DNA of 64,000 nucleotides from Emticicia fluvialis. GTDB taxonomy: Bacteria; Bacteroidota; Bacteroidia; Cytophagales; Spirosomataceae. Below the pieces are notes generated by a model. The model saw only the letters and a list, made by a program, of their open reading frames with translations, did no database searches and was not told where the DNA came from. Every line of letters begins with the position of its first letter. Position 1 is the stretch's first letter. Positions 1 through 9,408 of the stretch are shown here, piece by piece. Location of the stretch: NCBI RefSeq assembly GCF_024793945.1, contig NZ_JANUSD010000007.1, positions 124,001-188,000 on the forward strand. The letters run 5' to 3'. Position numbers and translations under genes: made by a program.

Positions 1-65
1 TTCACATCTGACAAACTCACGGGGTCATTTGGGCCGAACCAACGCCAGGTTTGCTCAAGAGCCAT
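1..65 (-). CDS. uxuA: Mannonate dehydratase, N-terminal fragment (runs off the window)
   Basis: Only the first 21 codons lie inside the window. Reading the minus strand from the ATG at 65 gives MALEQTWRWFGPNDPVSLSD, which matches the conserved start of mannonate dehydratases (TWRW-G--DPVSL). The enzyme dehydrates D-mannonate to 2-keto-3-deoxygluconate in hexuronate catabolism. A textbook Bacteroidota promoter lies just upstream at 93-124. The window also holds uxaB of the sister galacturonate branch, about 55 kb away. The identification rests on the N-terminus only. Confidence 0.8.
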   Translation of the reverse strand, partial: MALEQTWRWFGPNDPVSLSDV

Positions 66-92
66 AAGATTAAAGGTTGAAATGGTAAGCTA

Positions 93-124
93 CAAAATTA
101 TGTTTTAGGGGCGGAGTCTTCAAA
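93..124 (-). promoter_or_regulatory. Bacteroidota-type promoter for uxuA
   Basis: On the minus strand TTTG (124-121) is followed by 20 bases and TAATTTTG (100-93), a full match to the -33/-7 consensus of the Bacteroidota primary sigma factor. It lies 28 bases before the uxuA ATG. Confidence 0.7.
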
Positions 125-266
125 TAATATTTTGATAAAAATAAGTACTTTTTTGACGGCAATAAAAACTGACGTGATTGAACACCCGGCCATTTTTAAA
201 CAAAATAAATATGAAATATGATTTTATAAAGAAATTTAAAATTTTTAAACTTTTTTTTGGCGAGGA

Positions 267-298
267 TTTGGATAATTAAAAACAAACCTGCACCTTTG
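267..298 (+). promoter_or_regulatory. Probable promoter of tRNA-Val
   Basis: TTTG at 267-270, a 20-base spacer and CACCTTTG at 291-298 resemble the Bacteroidota -33/-7 pair, with a weak first base in the -7 box. Spacing and position 26 bases before the tRNA are right. Confidence 0.5.
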
Positions 299-323
299 CA
301 GTCCCAAATCACAACGGGGATAT

Positions 324-401
324 GGGAGTTTAGCTCAGCTGGTTCAGAGCATCTGCCTTACAAGCAGAGGGTCACAGGTTCGAATCCTGTAACTCCCACC
401 A
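324..401 (+). tRNA. tRNA-Val (anticodon TAC)
   Basis: A complete cloverleaf can be drawn: acceptor GGGAGTT/AACTCCC, D stem GCTC/GAGC, anticodon stem TCTGC/GCAGA around loop CTTACAA (anticodon TAC, Val), a 5-base variable loop, T stem ACAGG/CCTGT with loop TTCGAAT, discriminator A and an encoded CCA (399-401). It is followed at once by a terminator. It sits between uxuA and the restriction-modification operon, but I found no integrase or repeated tRNA 3' end. Confidence 0.97.
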
Positions 402-406
402 AAAAA

Positions 407-441
407 GGTCTGGAAGCATCGCATTTCCGGACCTTTTTTTT
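407..441 (+). terminator. Rho-independent terminator after tRNA-Val
   Basis: A 9-bp stem (407-415 with 425-433, one G-T pair) and a 9-base loop are followed by eight T. It directly follows the tRNA 3' end. Confidence 0.85.
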
Positions 442-617
442 GCTCCATTCTCCCCGGCTTGTTGCTCAAATGCCGGTTTTTAAGTTTACTCTCCACCCTC
501 ACCTGTATATCTTGGCGGTATCATCAGCATTGCCTCAATACTTTTATAGATACGTCATTCGCACAATCAGAAATAAAATTTTAATTTAGCGGGATATAAC
601 CAACTGACACCAGCCCG

Positions 618-2156
618 ATGAGTAAACAAAAAGTAGCAGCCGAAGAACCCCTGGAAAAGCAATTGTGGAAAGCTGCAGACAAACTCCGTAAAAACATTGA
701 TGCCGCCGAATATAAACACGTAGTTTTAGGGCTTATATTTTTAAAGTATATTTCTGATGCTTTTGAAGAGCGGTATGCCGTGCTGAAAGCCGAAGAAGCA
801 GAGGGCGCAGACCCCGAAGACCGCGACGAATACAGTTCGGAAAACATATTTTTTGTGCCGCAGGAGTCGCGCTGGAGTAATTTACAGGCCAATGCCAAAC
901 AGCCGGAAATTGGCAAAATGGTAGATAACGCGATGGATGTGATTGAAAAAGAAAATCCGTCGCTGAAAGGCGTTTTACCCAGGGTATATGCCCGGCAAAA
1001 CCTGGACCCCACCAGCCTGGGCGAACTCATTGACCTGGTGAGCAACATTGCTCTGGGCGATGCCAAAGCCCGAAGCGCCGATGTGCTGGGCCATGTTTTT
1101 GAGTATTTTCTGGGTGAATTTGCACTGGCCGAGGGCAAAAAGGGTGGGCAGTTTTACACCCCGCGTAGTGTGGTAGAGCTGCTGGTTGAAATGTTGGAAC
1201 CCTACAAAGGCCGCGTGTTCGACCCCTGCTGTGGCTCTGGCGGTATGTTTGTGCATTCTGAAAAATTTGTAACCGAGCATCAGGGGCGCATCAACGATAT
1301 CTCTATATACGGGCAGGAAAGCAACCAGACCACCTGGCGGCTGGCTAAAATGAACCTGGCCATCAGGGGTATTGACAGCTCGCAGGTACAATGGAACAAC
1401 GAAGGCTCGTTTCTGAACGACGCCCACAAAGACCTGAAGGCCGATTATATCATTGCCAACCCGCCTTTTAATGTGAGCGACTGGGGCGGCGAACAGCTAC
1501 GTACCGACGGCCGCTGGCAGTATGGCACCCCGCCCACAGGCAATGCCAACTTTGCCTGGATGCAGCATTTTTTATACCACCTGGCGCCAAGCGGGCAGGC
1601 AGGGGTTGTGCTGGCCAAAGGCGCGCTGACCTCTAAAACATCAGGCGAGGGAGACATCCGCAAAACATTAATTGAAAAAGGCTTCATTGACTGCATCGTA
1701 AACCTGCCGGCCAAGTTGTTTCTGAACACCCAGATACCCGCCGCGCTGTGGTTTATGAGCCGCAACCGCAAAAACGGCAAGTACCGCGACCGCAGCCAAG
1801 AGATACTGTTTATTGATGCCCGCAACCTGGGGTACCTCATTAACCGCCGCACCCGTGAGCTATCTGCCGACGATATACAGAAAATAACTGCTACCTACCA
1901 CAACTGGCGTAACCCCGGCGGTAATTATGAAGACATACCCGGTTTTTGTGCCGCTGCCCCCCTTAGCAAAGTGGCCGAGCTGGACTACGTGCTGACACCC
2001 GGCCGATACGTTGGCCTGCCTGATGATGAAGACGATTTTGATTTTGCCGAACGCTTTAGCACCCTGAAAGCCGAACTGGAAGCCCAACTGAAAGAAGAAG
2101 CCCAACTGAACGAAATCATTGCCGCTAACCTTTTAAAAATTAAAATCAATGAGTGA
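618..2156 (+). CDS. hsdM: Type I restriction-modification methyltransferase subunit HsdM
   Basis: The modification subunit of a type I R-M enzyme: with HsdS it transfers a methyl group from AdoMet to adenine N6 in the recognition site. The 512-residue protein is full length for the family. It has the N-terminal helical HsdM domain (about 1-160), an AdoMet-binding motif FDPCCGSGGM at 201-210 and the catalytic NPPF at 281-284, the signature of N6-adenine methylases. The ATG at 618 fits the family N-terminus. Its stop overlaps the hsdS start by 8 bases, so the two are probably translationally coupled. It is GC-richer than hsdS, in keeping with a conserved subunit. Confidence 0.96.
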   Translation: MSKQKVAAEEPLEKQLWKAADKLRKNIDAAEYKHVVLGLIFLKYISDAFEERYAVLKAEEAEGADPEDRDEYSSENIFFVPQESRWSNLQANAKQPEIGKMVDNAMDVIEKENPSLKGVLPRVYARQNLDPTSLGELIDLVSNIALGDAKARSADVLGHVFEYFLGEFALAEGKKGGQFYTPRSVVELLVEMLEPYKGRVFDPCCGSGGMFVHSEKFVTEHQGRINDISIYGQESNQTTWRLAKMNLAIRGIDSSQVQWNNEGSFLNDAHKDLKADYIIANPPFNVSDWGGEQLRTDGRWQYGTPPTGNANFAWMQHFLYHLAPSGQAGVVLAKGALTSKTSGEGDIRKTLIEKGFIDCIVNLPAKLFLNTQIPAALWFMSRNRKNGKYRDRSQEILFIDARNLGYLINRRTRELSADDIQKITATYHNWRNPGGNYEDIPGFCAAAPLSKVAELDYVLTPGRYVGLPDDEDDFDFAERFSTLKAELEAQLKEEAQLNEIIAANLLKIKINE

Positions 2157-3321
2157 AATATCAAACAAGATTCTTTCGGAAATTGGTTGTAGTTTCTTAT
2201 CAGGATTTGCTTTTAAGAGTTCTGATTATGTAAATAAAGGAATACCTCTAATAAAAATAGGTAATATTCAGAATCGAGTGGTAACAATTGATACCAATGG
2301 AAATTATGTACCTGAAGAATTGGTTAATTTTCAAACTCAAAGATATCTTTTAACGAATGATGATCTTTTGATTGCAATGACTGGACAAGGAAGCGTTGGA
2401 AGAGTTGGAAAACTAAAACTTCGTAAAGGTGATAAAGCCTTCCTGAATCAACGTGTAGGAAAATTCATTTGTGATGAAGTCCATCTTAATAAAGACTACC
2501 TTTATTATATTTTAACAACAGATAAATTTCAAGATTATCTTTTTAATACTGGTGCGGGAAGTGGTCAACCAAATTTAAGTCCGGATTTGATTTTACAAAC
2601 AGAAATTCCTTGGATTGAATATTCCGAACAAACCGCCATTGCCTCCATCCTCAGCAGTTTAGATGATAAAATAGACCTGCTGCACCGCCAGAATGCCACC
2701 TTAGAAAAAATGGCCGAAACGCTTTTCAGACAGTGGTTTGTTGAAGAAGCAAAGGAGGAGTGGGAGATGGGAAGTATTTATGAATTAGTTGAAATTGTTT
2801 ATGGCTTCCCTTTCAAATCAAAATACTTCAATTCAGAAAAAAAAGGGTTGCCATTAATTAGAATTAGGGATTTGAAAGATGGGCAATCTAATGTTTATAC
2901 TGAAGAAGTTTGTGATTTAAAATTCAATTTGGAAAATGGAGACTTAGTTGCAGGAATGGATGGTGAATTTAGACTTTATATTTGGTCAGGAATAAGATCT
3001 GCACTCAATCAAAGAGTATGTAAGTTTGTTCCGAAACACAAATACGTTCCTGACTTTTTCATTTTCTCCTTAATGAAACCCTATTTACATTATTACGAAA
3101 ACACAAAAGTTGGAACAACAGTAATTCATCTAGGAAAGGCGGACTTCGACGATATTAAGATTTCAATTCCACCCATATCATTACTCGTAAAATTTGGAGA
3201 AGAAACAAATGAATGGTTTTCTAAAGTGAAAAATAACAATAACCAAATCAGAACCCTCACTGCCTTGCGAGATACCTTGTTACCCAAACTGATGAGTGGT
3301 GAAGTAAAAGTAGAATATTAG
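2149..3321 (+). CDS. hsdS: Type I restriction-modification specificity subunit HsdS
   Basis: The DNA-recognition subunit, setting the bipartite target of the HsdM/HsdR complex. The 390 residues hold two target-recognition domains (about 1-160 and 205-360), a central coiled-coil spacer (LDDKIDLLHRQNATLEKM, from about 170) and a C-terminal repeat of it (TLTALRDTLLPKLMSGEV). Base composition changes sharply inside the gene: both recognition domains are AT-rich while spacer and tail resemble hsdM and hsdR, as expected if recognition domains are swapped by recombination. A gap of 76 bases separates it from hsdR on the same strand. The target sequence cannot be read from the protein alone. Confidence 0.95.
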   Translation: MSEISNKILSEIGCSFLSGFAFKSSDYVNKGIPLIKIGNIQNRVVTIDTNGNYVPEELVNFQTQRYLLTNDDLLIAMTGQGSVGRVGKLKLRKGDKAFLNQRVGKFICDEVHLNKDYLYYILTTDKFQDYLFNTGAGSGQPNLSPDLILQTEIPWIEYSEQTAIASILSSLDDKIDLLHRQNATLEKMAETLFRQWFVEEAKEEWEMGSIYELVEIVYGFPFKSKYFNSEKKGLPLIRIRDLKDGQSNVYTEEVCDLKFNLENGDLVAGMDGEFRLYIWSGIRSALNQRVCKFVPKHKYVPDFFIFSLMKPYLHYYENTKVGTTVIHLGKADFDDIKISIPPISLLVKFGEETNEWFSKVKNNNNQIRTLTALRDTLLPKLMSGEVKVEY

Positions 3322-3397
3322 ACGAACGCCCAAAACCTGTAACACCGGGCTGAAAATAAAGTACAGCGCAGGGCTGGTCTATAAATATAAATGCAGC

Positions 3398-6300
3398 ATG
3401 ACTAAATTAACAGAAACCCATATAGAAAACCTGGCCATTGAGCTGCTCTGCCAGCTCGGTTATGCGTATATCTATGCACCAGACGTAGCACCTGACAGCC
3501 CAAACCCCGAACGGGAAAGCTACTCACAGGTTTTGTTAATGAGCAGGCTGCAAGCGGCTGTTCAGACAATCAACCCCGGCATACCGGTTGATGCACAGGC
3601 CGAGGCCATCAGGGAAATCCAGCGGATAGCATCGCCGGATATGCTCACCAACAATGAAACGTTTCATCGGTTCCTCACAGAGGGCGTACCCGTTACCGTA
3701 CGTATAGGCGGTGAAGACCGGGGCGACAGAGTATGGCTGATAGATTTCAAAAACCCGGCTAATAACCAATTTGTGGTGGCCAGCCAATACACCATTGTTG
3801 AAAACAACCACAACAAACGCCCCGACCTGCTGTTGTTCGTCAACGGTATTCCGCTCGTATTGCTCGAACTCAAAAACGCCACCGATGCCAACACCACGCT
3901 GCATTCGGCTTTCAGGCAGGTAGAAACCTATAAGGCCCTTATACCAGGCTTGTTTACCTACAACGGCTTTGTGGTTATATCAGACGGCCTCGAGGCCAAG
4001 GCTGGCACCGTTTCATCGGGTTTCAGCCGGTTTATGGCCTGGAAAACAGCCGACGGCAAAGCAGAGGCCTCGCATTTGGTAAGCCAGTTAGAAACCCTCA
4101 TACAGGGCATGCTGAATCCGGCCACCCTCATTGACCTGATCAGGCATTTCATTGTTTTTGAAAAATCAAAAAAAACCGATACCGCAACGGGCATTACGTC
4201 TATTACAACCGTAAAAAAAATAGCGGCGTATCACCAGTACTATGCCGTAAACCGGGCGGTAGAATCTACCCTGCGGGCAAGCGGATACAGCCCTGCGCCC
4301 TACCAGACAGGCATGGCGGTAGTGGCAGAACCACCCGAAAGCTATGGCGTGGCGGGTGTAAGCCAACAGCCCGCGGGCGACAAAAAAGGCGGCGTGGTGT
4401 GGCACACCCAGGGCAGCGGGAAGTCGTTAACCATGGTGTTTTATACCGGCAAAATAGTATTAGCCCTCAGCAACCCCACCATTTTGGTAATAACAGACCG
4501 CAACGACCTGGACGACCAGCTGTTTGATACCTTTGCGGCATCGAAACAACTACTAAGGCAGGAGCCCGTACAGGCCGACGACCGCAACCAACTGAAAGAT
4601 TTGCTGCGGGTGGCGTCTGGCGGGGTAATTTTTACTACCATACAGAAGTTTCAGCCCCAGGAAGGCAACGTTTATGAGTTGCTGTCTGACAGAACCAACA
4701 TTGTGGTAATAGCCGACGAAGCCCACCGGACACAGTATGGTTTCAGAGCCAAAACCATTGACGATAAAGATGCCGGCGGAAACGTAATTGGCAAAAAAAT
4801 AGTATATGGCTTTGCCAAATACATGCGCGACGCCCTGCCCAACGCTACCTACCTGGGCTTTACAGGCACACCCATTGAAAGTACCGACGTTAATACTCCG
4901 GCTGTTTTTGGAAACTACGTAGATATTTATGACATAGCCCAGGCCGTTGAAGACGGAGCCACCGTGCGTATTTATTACGAAAGCCGCCTGGCCAAAGTAA
5001 GCCTGAGCGACGAAGGCCGGCAACTGGTAGAAGACCTGGATGATGAGCTGGAACAGGAAGATTTGAACAATGCCCAGAAAGCAAAGGCCAAATGGACACA
5101 ACTGGAAGCCCTGATAGGCAGCCAAAACCGGATAAGCAATATTGCCAGAGACATAGTAACCCACTTTTGCCAGCGACAGGAAGTGTTTGAAGGGAAAGGG
5201 ATGATAGTTACCATGAGCCGCCGGATTGCCGCCGAACTGTATGAGGCCATTATTGCCCTGAAACCAGCTTGGCATTCGGATGATTTGAATAAAGGCGTGA
5301 TAAAAGTGGTGATGACCTCGGCCTCATCAGACGGCCCCCAGATAGCCAGGCACCATACCACCAAAGAGCAACGAAGGGTTTTAGCTGAAAGAATGAAAAA
5401 CCCGGACGACGAATTGCAGCTGGTAATTGTGCGCGATATGTGGCTGACAGGCTTTGACGCCCCCAGTATGCACACCCTCTACATTGATAAACCCATGCAG
5501 GGGCATAACCTGATGCAGGCCATTGCAAGGGTAAACCGGGTCTACAAAGACAAACCCGGTGGATTGGTGGTTGATTACCTGGGCGTAGCCTCAGACCTGA
5601 AAAAAGCCCTGGCGTTTTATACGAATGCAGGCGGCAAAGGCGACCCGACCGAGCTAAAGGAAAAGGCGGTGCAACTGATGCTGGAGAAACTGGAAGTGGT
5701 GGCTGCCATGTTTCATGGTTTTGAATATAAGCATTATTTTGAGGCTGATACGTCGAAGAAATTATCGCTGATTCTGGCTGCCGAAAACTTTATTATGCAG
5801 CCCCCAGACCAAAAAATACGGTTTATTAACGAAGTAACGGCGTTGTCAAGAGCCTTAGCACTGGCTAATCCGACTAATGAGTCTATGGATGTCATAGACG
5901 AGATTTCGTTTTTTCAGGCCGTAAAGGCTTGCGTAGTGAAGTTTGTAAGCAGGGGTTCGGGGCGAACGGATGAAGAAATTGAAACCACCATCAGGCAGGT
6001 GATAGACAAAGCGCTGGTTTCAGAAAAAGTGGTTGATGTTTTTGATGCCGCAGGTATTAAAAAACCGGATATATCGATACTTTCGGAAGAGTTTTTGATG
6101 GAATTGAAAGGAATGCAGCATAAAAATGTGGCCTTTGAGTTGTTAAAGAAACTACTGAACGATGAGATAAAGGCTAGAGCCAATACAAATATGGTGCAAA
6201 GTAAACACCTGATGGAGATGCTTGAAAACTCTATCAGAAGGTATCATAATAAAATAATTACCTCTGCCGAAGTGCTGGAAGAGATAATTACCATAAGTAA

Positions 6301-6625
6301 GGAAATAGTTAAAATGGACAATGAGGCCAAAGCAATGGGCCTTACCAAGTATGAATATGGATTTTACACAGCAGTTGCCAATAACGATAGCGCCAAAGAA
6401 CTGATGCAGAAAGAAAAGCTGCGGGAACTGGCCATTGTGCTGACAGAGACCATCAGAAAAAACGCAACTATTGACTGGACAATCAAAGAAAGTGTAAGGT
6501 CTGGCTTGAGAGTAGCAGTAAAACGATTATTAAGAAAATACGGATACCCGCCAGATATGCAATTGCTGGCCACTGACACCGTACTGAAACAGGCAGAAAA
6601 GATGGCCAATGAAATAGCAGGCTAA
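3398..6625 (+). CDS. hsdR: Type I restriction enzyme, endonuclease/translocase subunit HsdR
   Basis: The motor and nuclease subunit that translocates and cuts unmodified DNA. Its 1075 residues hold an N-terminal PD-(D/E)xK nuclease (D143, E157-L-K159), a superfamily 2 helicase motor with Walker A TQGSGKS at 337-343, DEAH at 440-443 and TGTP following, the second RecA domain (LTGFDAPSM, QAIARVNRVYKDKPGG), and a C-terminal helical region that binds the methylase core. All catalytic motifs look intact, so with hsdM and hsdS this seems a working system. It converges with the TolC-like gene, only 28 bases away. Confidence 0.96.
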   Translation: MTKLTETHIENLAIELLCQLGYAYIYAPDVAPDSPNPERESYSQVLLMSRLQAAVQTINPGIPVDAQAEAIREIQRIASPDMLTNNETFHRFLTEGVPVTVRIGGEDRGDRVWLIDFKNPANNQFVVASQYTIVENNHNKRPDLLLFVNGIPLVLLELKNATDANTTLHSAFRQVETYKALIPGLFTYNGFVVISDGLEAKAGTVSSGFSRFMAWKTADGKAEASHLVSQLETLIQGMLNPATLIDLIRHFIVFEKSKKTDTATGITSITTVKKIAAYHQYYAVNRAVESTLRASGYSPAPYQTGMAVVAEPPESYGVAGVSQQPAGDKKGGVVWHTQGSGKSLTMVFYTGKIVLALSNPTILVITDRNDLDDQLFDTFAASKQLLRQEPVQADDRNQLKDLLRVASGGVIFTTIQKFQPQEGNVYELLSDRTNIVVIADEAHRTQYGFRAKTIDDKDAGGNVIGKKIVYGFAKYMRDALPNATYLGFTGTPIESTDVNTPAVFGNYVDIYDIAQAVEDGATVRIYYESRLAKVSLSDEGRQLVEDLDDELEQEDLNNAQKAKAKWTQLEALIGSQNRISNIARDIVTHFCQRQEVFEGKGMIVTMSRRIAAELYEAIIALKPAWHSDDLNKGVIKVVMTSASSDGPQIARHHTTKEQRRVLAERMKNPDDELQLVIVRDMWLTGFDAPSMHTLYIDKPMQGHNLMQAIARVNRVYKDKPGGLVVDYLGVASDLKKALAFYTNAGGKGDPTELKEKAVQLMLEKLEVVAAMFHGFEYKHYFEADTSKKLSLILAAENFIMQPPDQKIRFINEVTALSRALALANPTNESMDVIDEISFFQAVKACVVKFVSRGSGRTDEEIETTIRQVIDKALVSEKVVDVFDAAGIKKPDISILSEEFLMELKGMQHKNVAFELLKKLLNDEIKARANTNMVQSKHLMEMLENSIRRYHNKIITSAEVLEEIITISKEIVKMDNEAKAMGLTKYEYGFYTAVANNDSAKELMQKEKLRELAIVLTETIRKNATIDWTIKESVRSGLRVAVKRLLRKYGYPPDMQLLATDTVLKQAEKMANEIAG

Positions 6626-6653
6626 GTTTTTTATGTCAGCAATACCCTGCCAT

Positions 6654-7958
6654 CTACCGGTAATAATCCAGCAGCATTTTGCGGAAAAGCAATTCATATT
6701 TGGCCTGTATGAAGTTTGAATTGGCTTTTTCGAGATTCAGCCGGAAAGTATTAAGCTCAATGGCATGAATCAGGCCTTCCAGAAATCGCTCCCGGGCCGA
6801 ATCAAACGCTGTCTGCTGCGCATTCAATTGTCTTTGGGCGCTGGTGAGTTTTTCCTGGGCTATTCTGGCGGTAAGGTAGGCTTGTTCTATCTCCTGCTTT
6901 AGCTGAAGTCTCGATTGCGACAACTGGGTTTCTGCCATCTGCTGGCTGATAATGGCATTGTTTATTCTGCCCTTCACCTGTCCGTTGCTGTAAATAGGTA
7001 TGTTTATATTCAAACGGGCATATTGATTCAGATTGAAATTCAACTGATTAAAATAATTATACTCTCTTGCTGCCGCGCTTGAATAGGCCGTTCCCATGCC
7101 CGCCCCTAACGATACACTAGGATACCTGGCCGCCTGCGCTATTTTTATACCTACAACCGAACTGCGCAAGCGCCAGTCGGCATTTTTTATAACTGGCTGG
7201 TCATTGAAGGCAGCCGTTACCTCCTGCAAATATTGTTCATCAATAACGATGTTTTTTTCATAAAAAGGCACTGGCTCAATTTCAAACGAGCTGTAAGTCG
7301 GGTAAGCCATCAACTGCGCCAGTGCCAGCCTGGCTAACTCAATATTACTTTTCATGTTTAAAGCCTCATACTCAGCCGTTGCCAGTTGTGCGTCCAGGTC
7401 AGTCAGGTTAGTATGGGGCATATTGCCTTCTTTTACCAGTTCTTTTACTCTATCTATCTGTAGCTGCATACTTCGCACCTGCTCCTGGTTAATTTTCCAT
7501 AGTTCCTGGCTCATTAATACCTGCATATAAGCAAGGGTTATGCGGTTGCGCAACTCTACTTTACCCCGCTGCATATCCCATTCGTCGGCCTGTAGATTAT
7601 ATGAATTCTGCAATATCTGATTCTTCAGCGCGAAACCGTTAAAAAGCATAACGTTAGTGCCAAAACTAACTGAATTAGAAGAAATGGTATGTTGTATGAA
7701 ATCGTTTGTAAAGGGGTCAATGCTTCTTCCGGAGCTTAAGCCCTGAGAAAAAGACCCTGACAGATTAGGATATACCGCTTGCTTTGATTGCCGCAAGGCG
7801 TTTTCGGTCTGCTTTATTTTTAAAAGCCGCTGTCTGATATCAAAGCTTTGTTTGTAGGCATATTCTACACATTGCTCAAGGCTGAATCTGTTTTGTGCAG
7901 ATACCCCCATTGCCCAACAAAAAAACAAAAGCAGGTATACTAATTTACGAAATGACAT
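6654..7958 (-). CDS. TolC-family outer-membrane efflux protein
   Basis: The outer-membrane channel of a tripartite type I secretion system. The 434-residue protein has a signal peptide ending at about residue 22 (GVSAQ), the opening LEQCVEYA typical of the family, and two long helical repeats rich in Q and A (about 35-210 and 245-430). It is the last gene of an exporter operon: the HlyD gene ends 10 bases upstream, preceded by the C39 ABC transporter. It probably forms the exit duct for peptides whose leaders are removed by that transporter. The substrate is inferred from neighbourhood. Confidence 0.9.
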   Translation of the reverse strand: MSFRKLVYLLLFFCWAMGVSAQNRFSLEQCVEYAYKQSFDIRQRLLKIKQTENALRQSKQAVYPNLSGSFSQGLSSGRSIDPFTNDFIQHTISSNSVSFGTNVMLFNGFALKNQILQNSYNLQADEWDMQRGKVELRNRITLAYMQVLMSQELWKINQEQVRSMQLQIDRVKELVKEGNMPHTNLTDLDAQLATAEYEALNMKSNIELARLALAQLMAYPTYSSFEIEPVPFYEKNIVIDEQYLQEVTAAFNDQPVIKNADWRLRSSVVGIKIAQAARYPSVSLGAGMGTAYSSAAAREYNYFNQLNFNLNQYARLNINIPIYSNGQVKGRINNAIISQQMAETQLSQSRLQLKQEIEQAYLTARIAQEKLTSAQRQLNAQQTAFDSARERFLEGLIHAIELNTFRLNLEKANSNFIQAKYELLFRKMLLDYYR

Positions 7959-7968
7959 AAGCTTGGGA

Positions 7969-9408
7969 TTAACGTTTCATGGTTTTCCGGATATCATAAA
8001 ACAATTTCTCAATCAGTTTCAGATTCTCGGTTATTATTTCCCCTGTGGCTGTCATACCATTTCTGAACGGCAGTTTCTTGTCGGCAGTGGTTACTAAGCC
8101 ACCCGGAAAATTAACCCTTACTACATACACAGTGTCTTTGGGAATATCCGATATATACGCCACTCTGCCGGTAACCGTCCCGAACTCCTGAAAAGGGTAA
8201 CTCTGAAACTTCACTATCACCTCCTGATTCGTTTTTACTTTGCCAAAATTGTATTGCCCCAACATCATTTCTCCGTGGTATCCGGTGCCATCAGGCAGAA
8301 TATAGAGCAACTCCTGCCCGGCTTTTAAAATCTGGTTTTCTTGCAGACTAGTCAGAAAATTCACTTTGCCACTAATGGGCGCTATGGCAACGTAGCGCTG
8401 TTTCCAGGCCTCTATGTCGCTTTTCAATGAGTTGATAGACTGCACCAGGTTATTTTTTTGTTCTTCAATGGTTTTGTCTAGTTCTATCAACTCCTGCTGC
8501 TTCTGATTCCTGCTCATTGAGTTGTTATCAAGCGAGCCTTTGGCCTGCTCAAAGGCCTGCTTTTTGCTGAGGTAGCGGCTTTGGGCATTGCGTGCCTCCT
8601 GTTTAGACACAAAGCCTTTGTCGCTCAGCCTTTGTTGGCTTTGTGCCTCTTCTAATGCCATCTGAAGATCTTTTTCCTGTAGTTCAAGCTGGGCTCTGGT
8701 ATTCTGCTGAATACGCTCCAGGGTATTGATGTCTCTGTTTACGGCACTTTTTTTCTTGAGATAAGAGCCGTCAGGCATGGACGATTGTGAGCGCACCAGC
8801 GCTTCCTGAAAGGTCTGAAATGATTTCTGTAACTCCCCCAATGAAAAATACAGCGGAACCCTGACCCGGTGGATACCGGCAAAATCGTTTTCAAGCGATA
8901 ATTGTATCAGTTGATTAACGTTTGCTTCTAAAGAAAACACTTCATCTACATTGGCCGTACTCTCCAGATACGCCAGGTGCGCGCCTTGCTTCACCGTCTC
9001 TCCTTCTTTTACCAGTAGCCGGGTCAATCGGCCATCAGTTCTCACATTGACAGACTTAGGGGTATTGTCTGACACAACCATCATGGGTGCACCCACCAGG
9101 TCCGGGTACTCAACAAACCAGGCAACACCCAGCAAAATCATTAAAACAAAAAAGAACACGCTTACACCCCAGCGCACCAGCCAGGCAGGCGGCTGATTCA
9201 ACACCTCATCAACCTGGCTATTACGTAGCTCCGGCAGGTTGGAATGGTTGTCGCCTCCCCCACCCCCGCCTTTATAGAAGACCGGAGGCACAGGTGGCCC
9301 GTCAGACCCACTATTCAGCAAATCTGGTGAGCTTACGTCTTTACCACCAACCAACTCTGTGAGACTACTTTCTGATAATTCTCCTGCTGTATCTTTGTTG
9401 TTTCCCAT
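7969..9408 (-). CDS. HlyD-family membrane fusion protein of a type I exporter
   Basis: The periplasmic adaptor linking the inner-membrane ABC transporter to the TolC channel. The 479 residues hold an unusual low-complexity N-terminus (prolines at about 38-43 and six glycines at 47-52), one membrane helix (79-99), a biotinyl-lipoyl half motif (about 110-150), a long coiled coil (about 190-340) and a beta-barrel (KVNFLTSLQENQILKAGQELLYI onward). Start and the stop of the transporter share one base (TGATG), so the two are translationally coupled. Confidence 0.92.
   Translation of the reverse strand: MGNNKDTAGELSESSLTELVGGKDVSSPDLLNSGSDGPPVPPVFYKGGGGGGDNHSNLPELRNSQVDEVLNQPPAWLVRWGVSVFFFVLMILLGVAWFVEYPDLVGAPMMVVSDNTPKSVNVRTDGRLTRLLVKEGETVKQGAHLAYLESTANVDEVFSLEANVNQLIQLSLENDFAGIHRVRVPLYFSLGELQKSFQTFQEALVRSQSSMPDGSYLKKKSAVNRDINTLERIQQNTRAQLELQEKDLQMALEEAQSQQRLSDKGFVSKQEARNAQSRYLSKKQAFEQAKGSLDNNSMSRNQKQQELIELDKTIEEQKNNLVQSINSLKSDIEAWKQRYVAIAPISGKVNFLTSLQENQILKAGQELLYILPDGTGYHGEMMLGQYNFGKVKTNQEVIVKFQSYPFQEFGTVTGRVAYISDIPKDTVYVVRVNFPGGLVTTADKKLPFRNGMTATGEIITENLKLIEKLFYDIRKTMKR

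Noticed and set aside
257..589. 110-codon frame across the tRNA-Val gene
   Set aside because: It reads through the tRNA and its terminator; no protein-like features.
324..6625. Genomic island with tRNA attachment sites
   Set aside because: I looked for a second copy of the tRNA-Val 3' end and for an integrase and saw neither.
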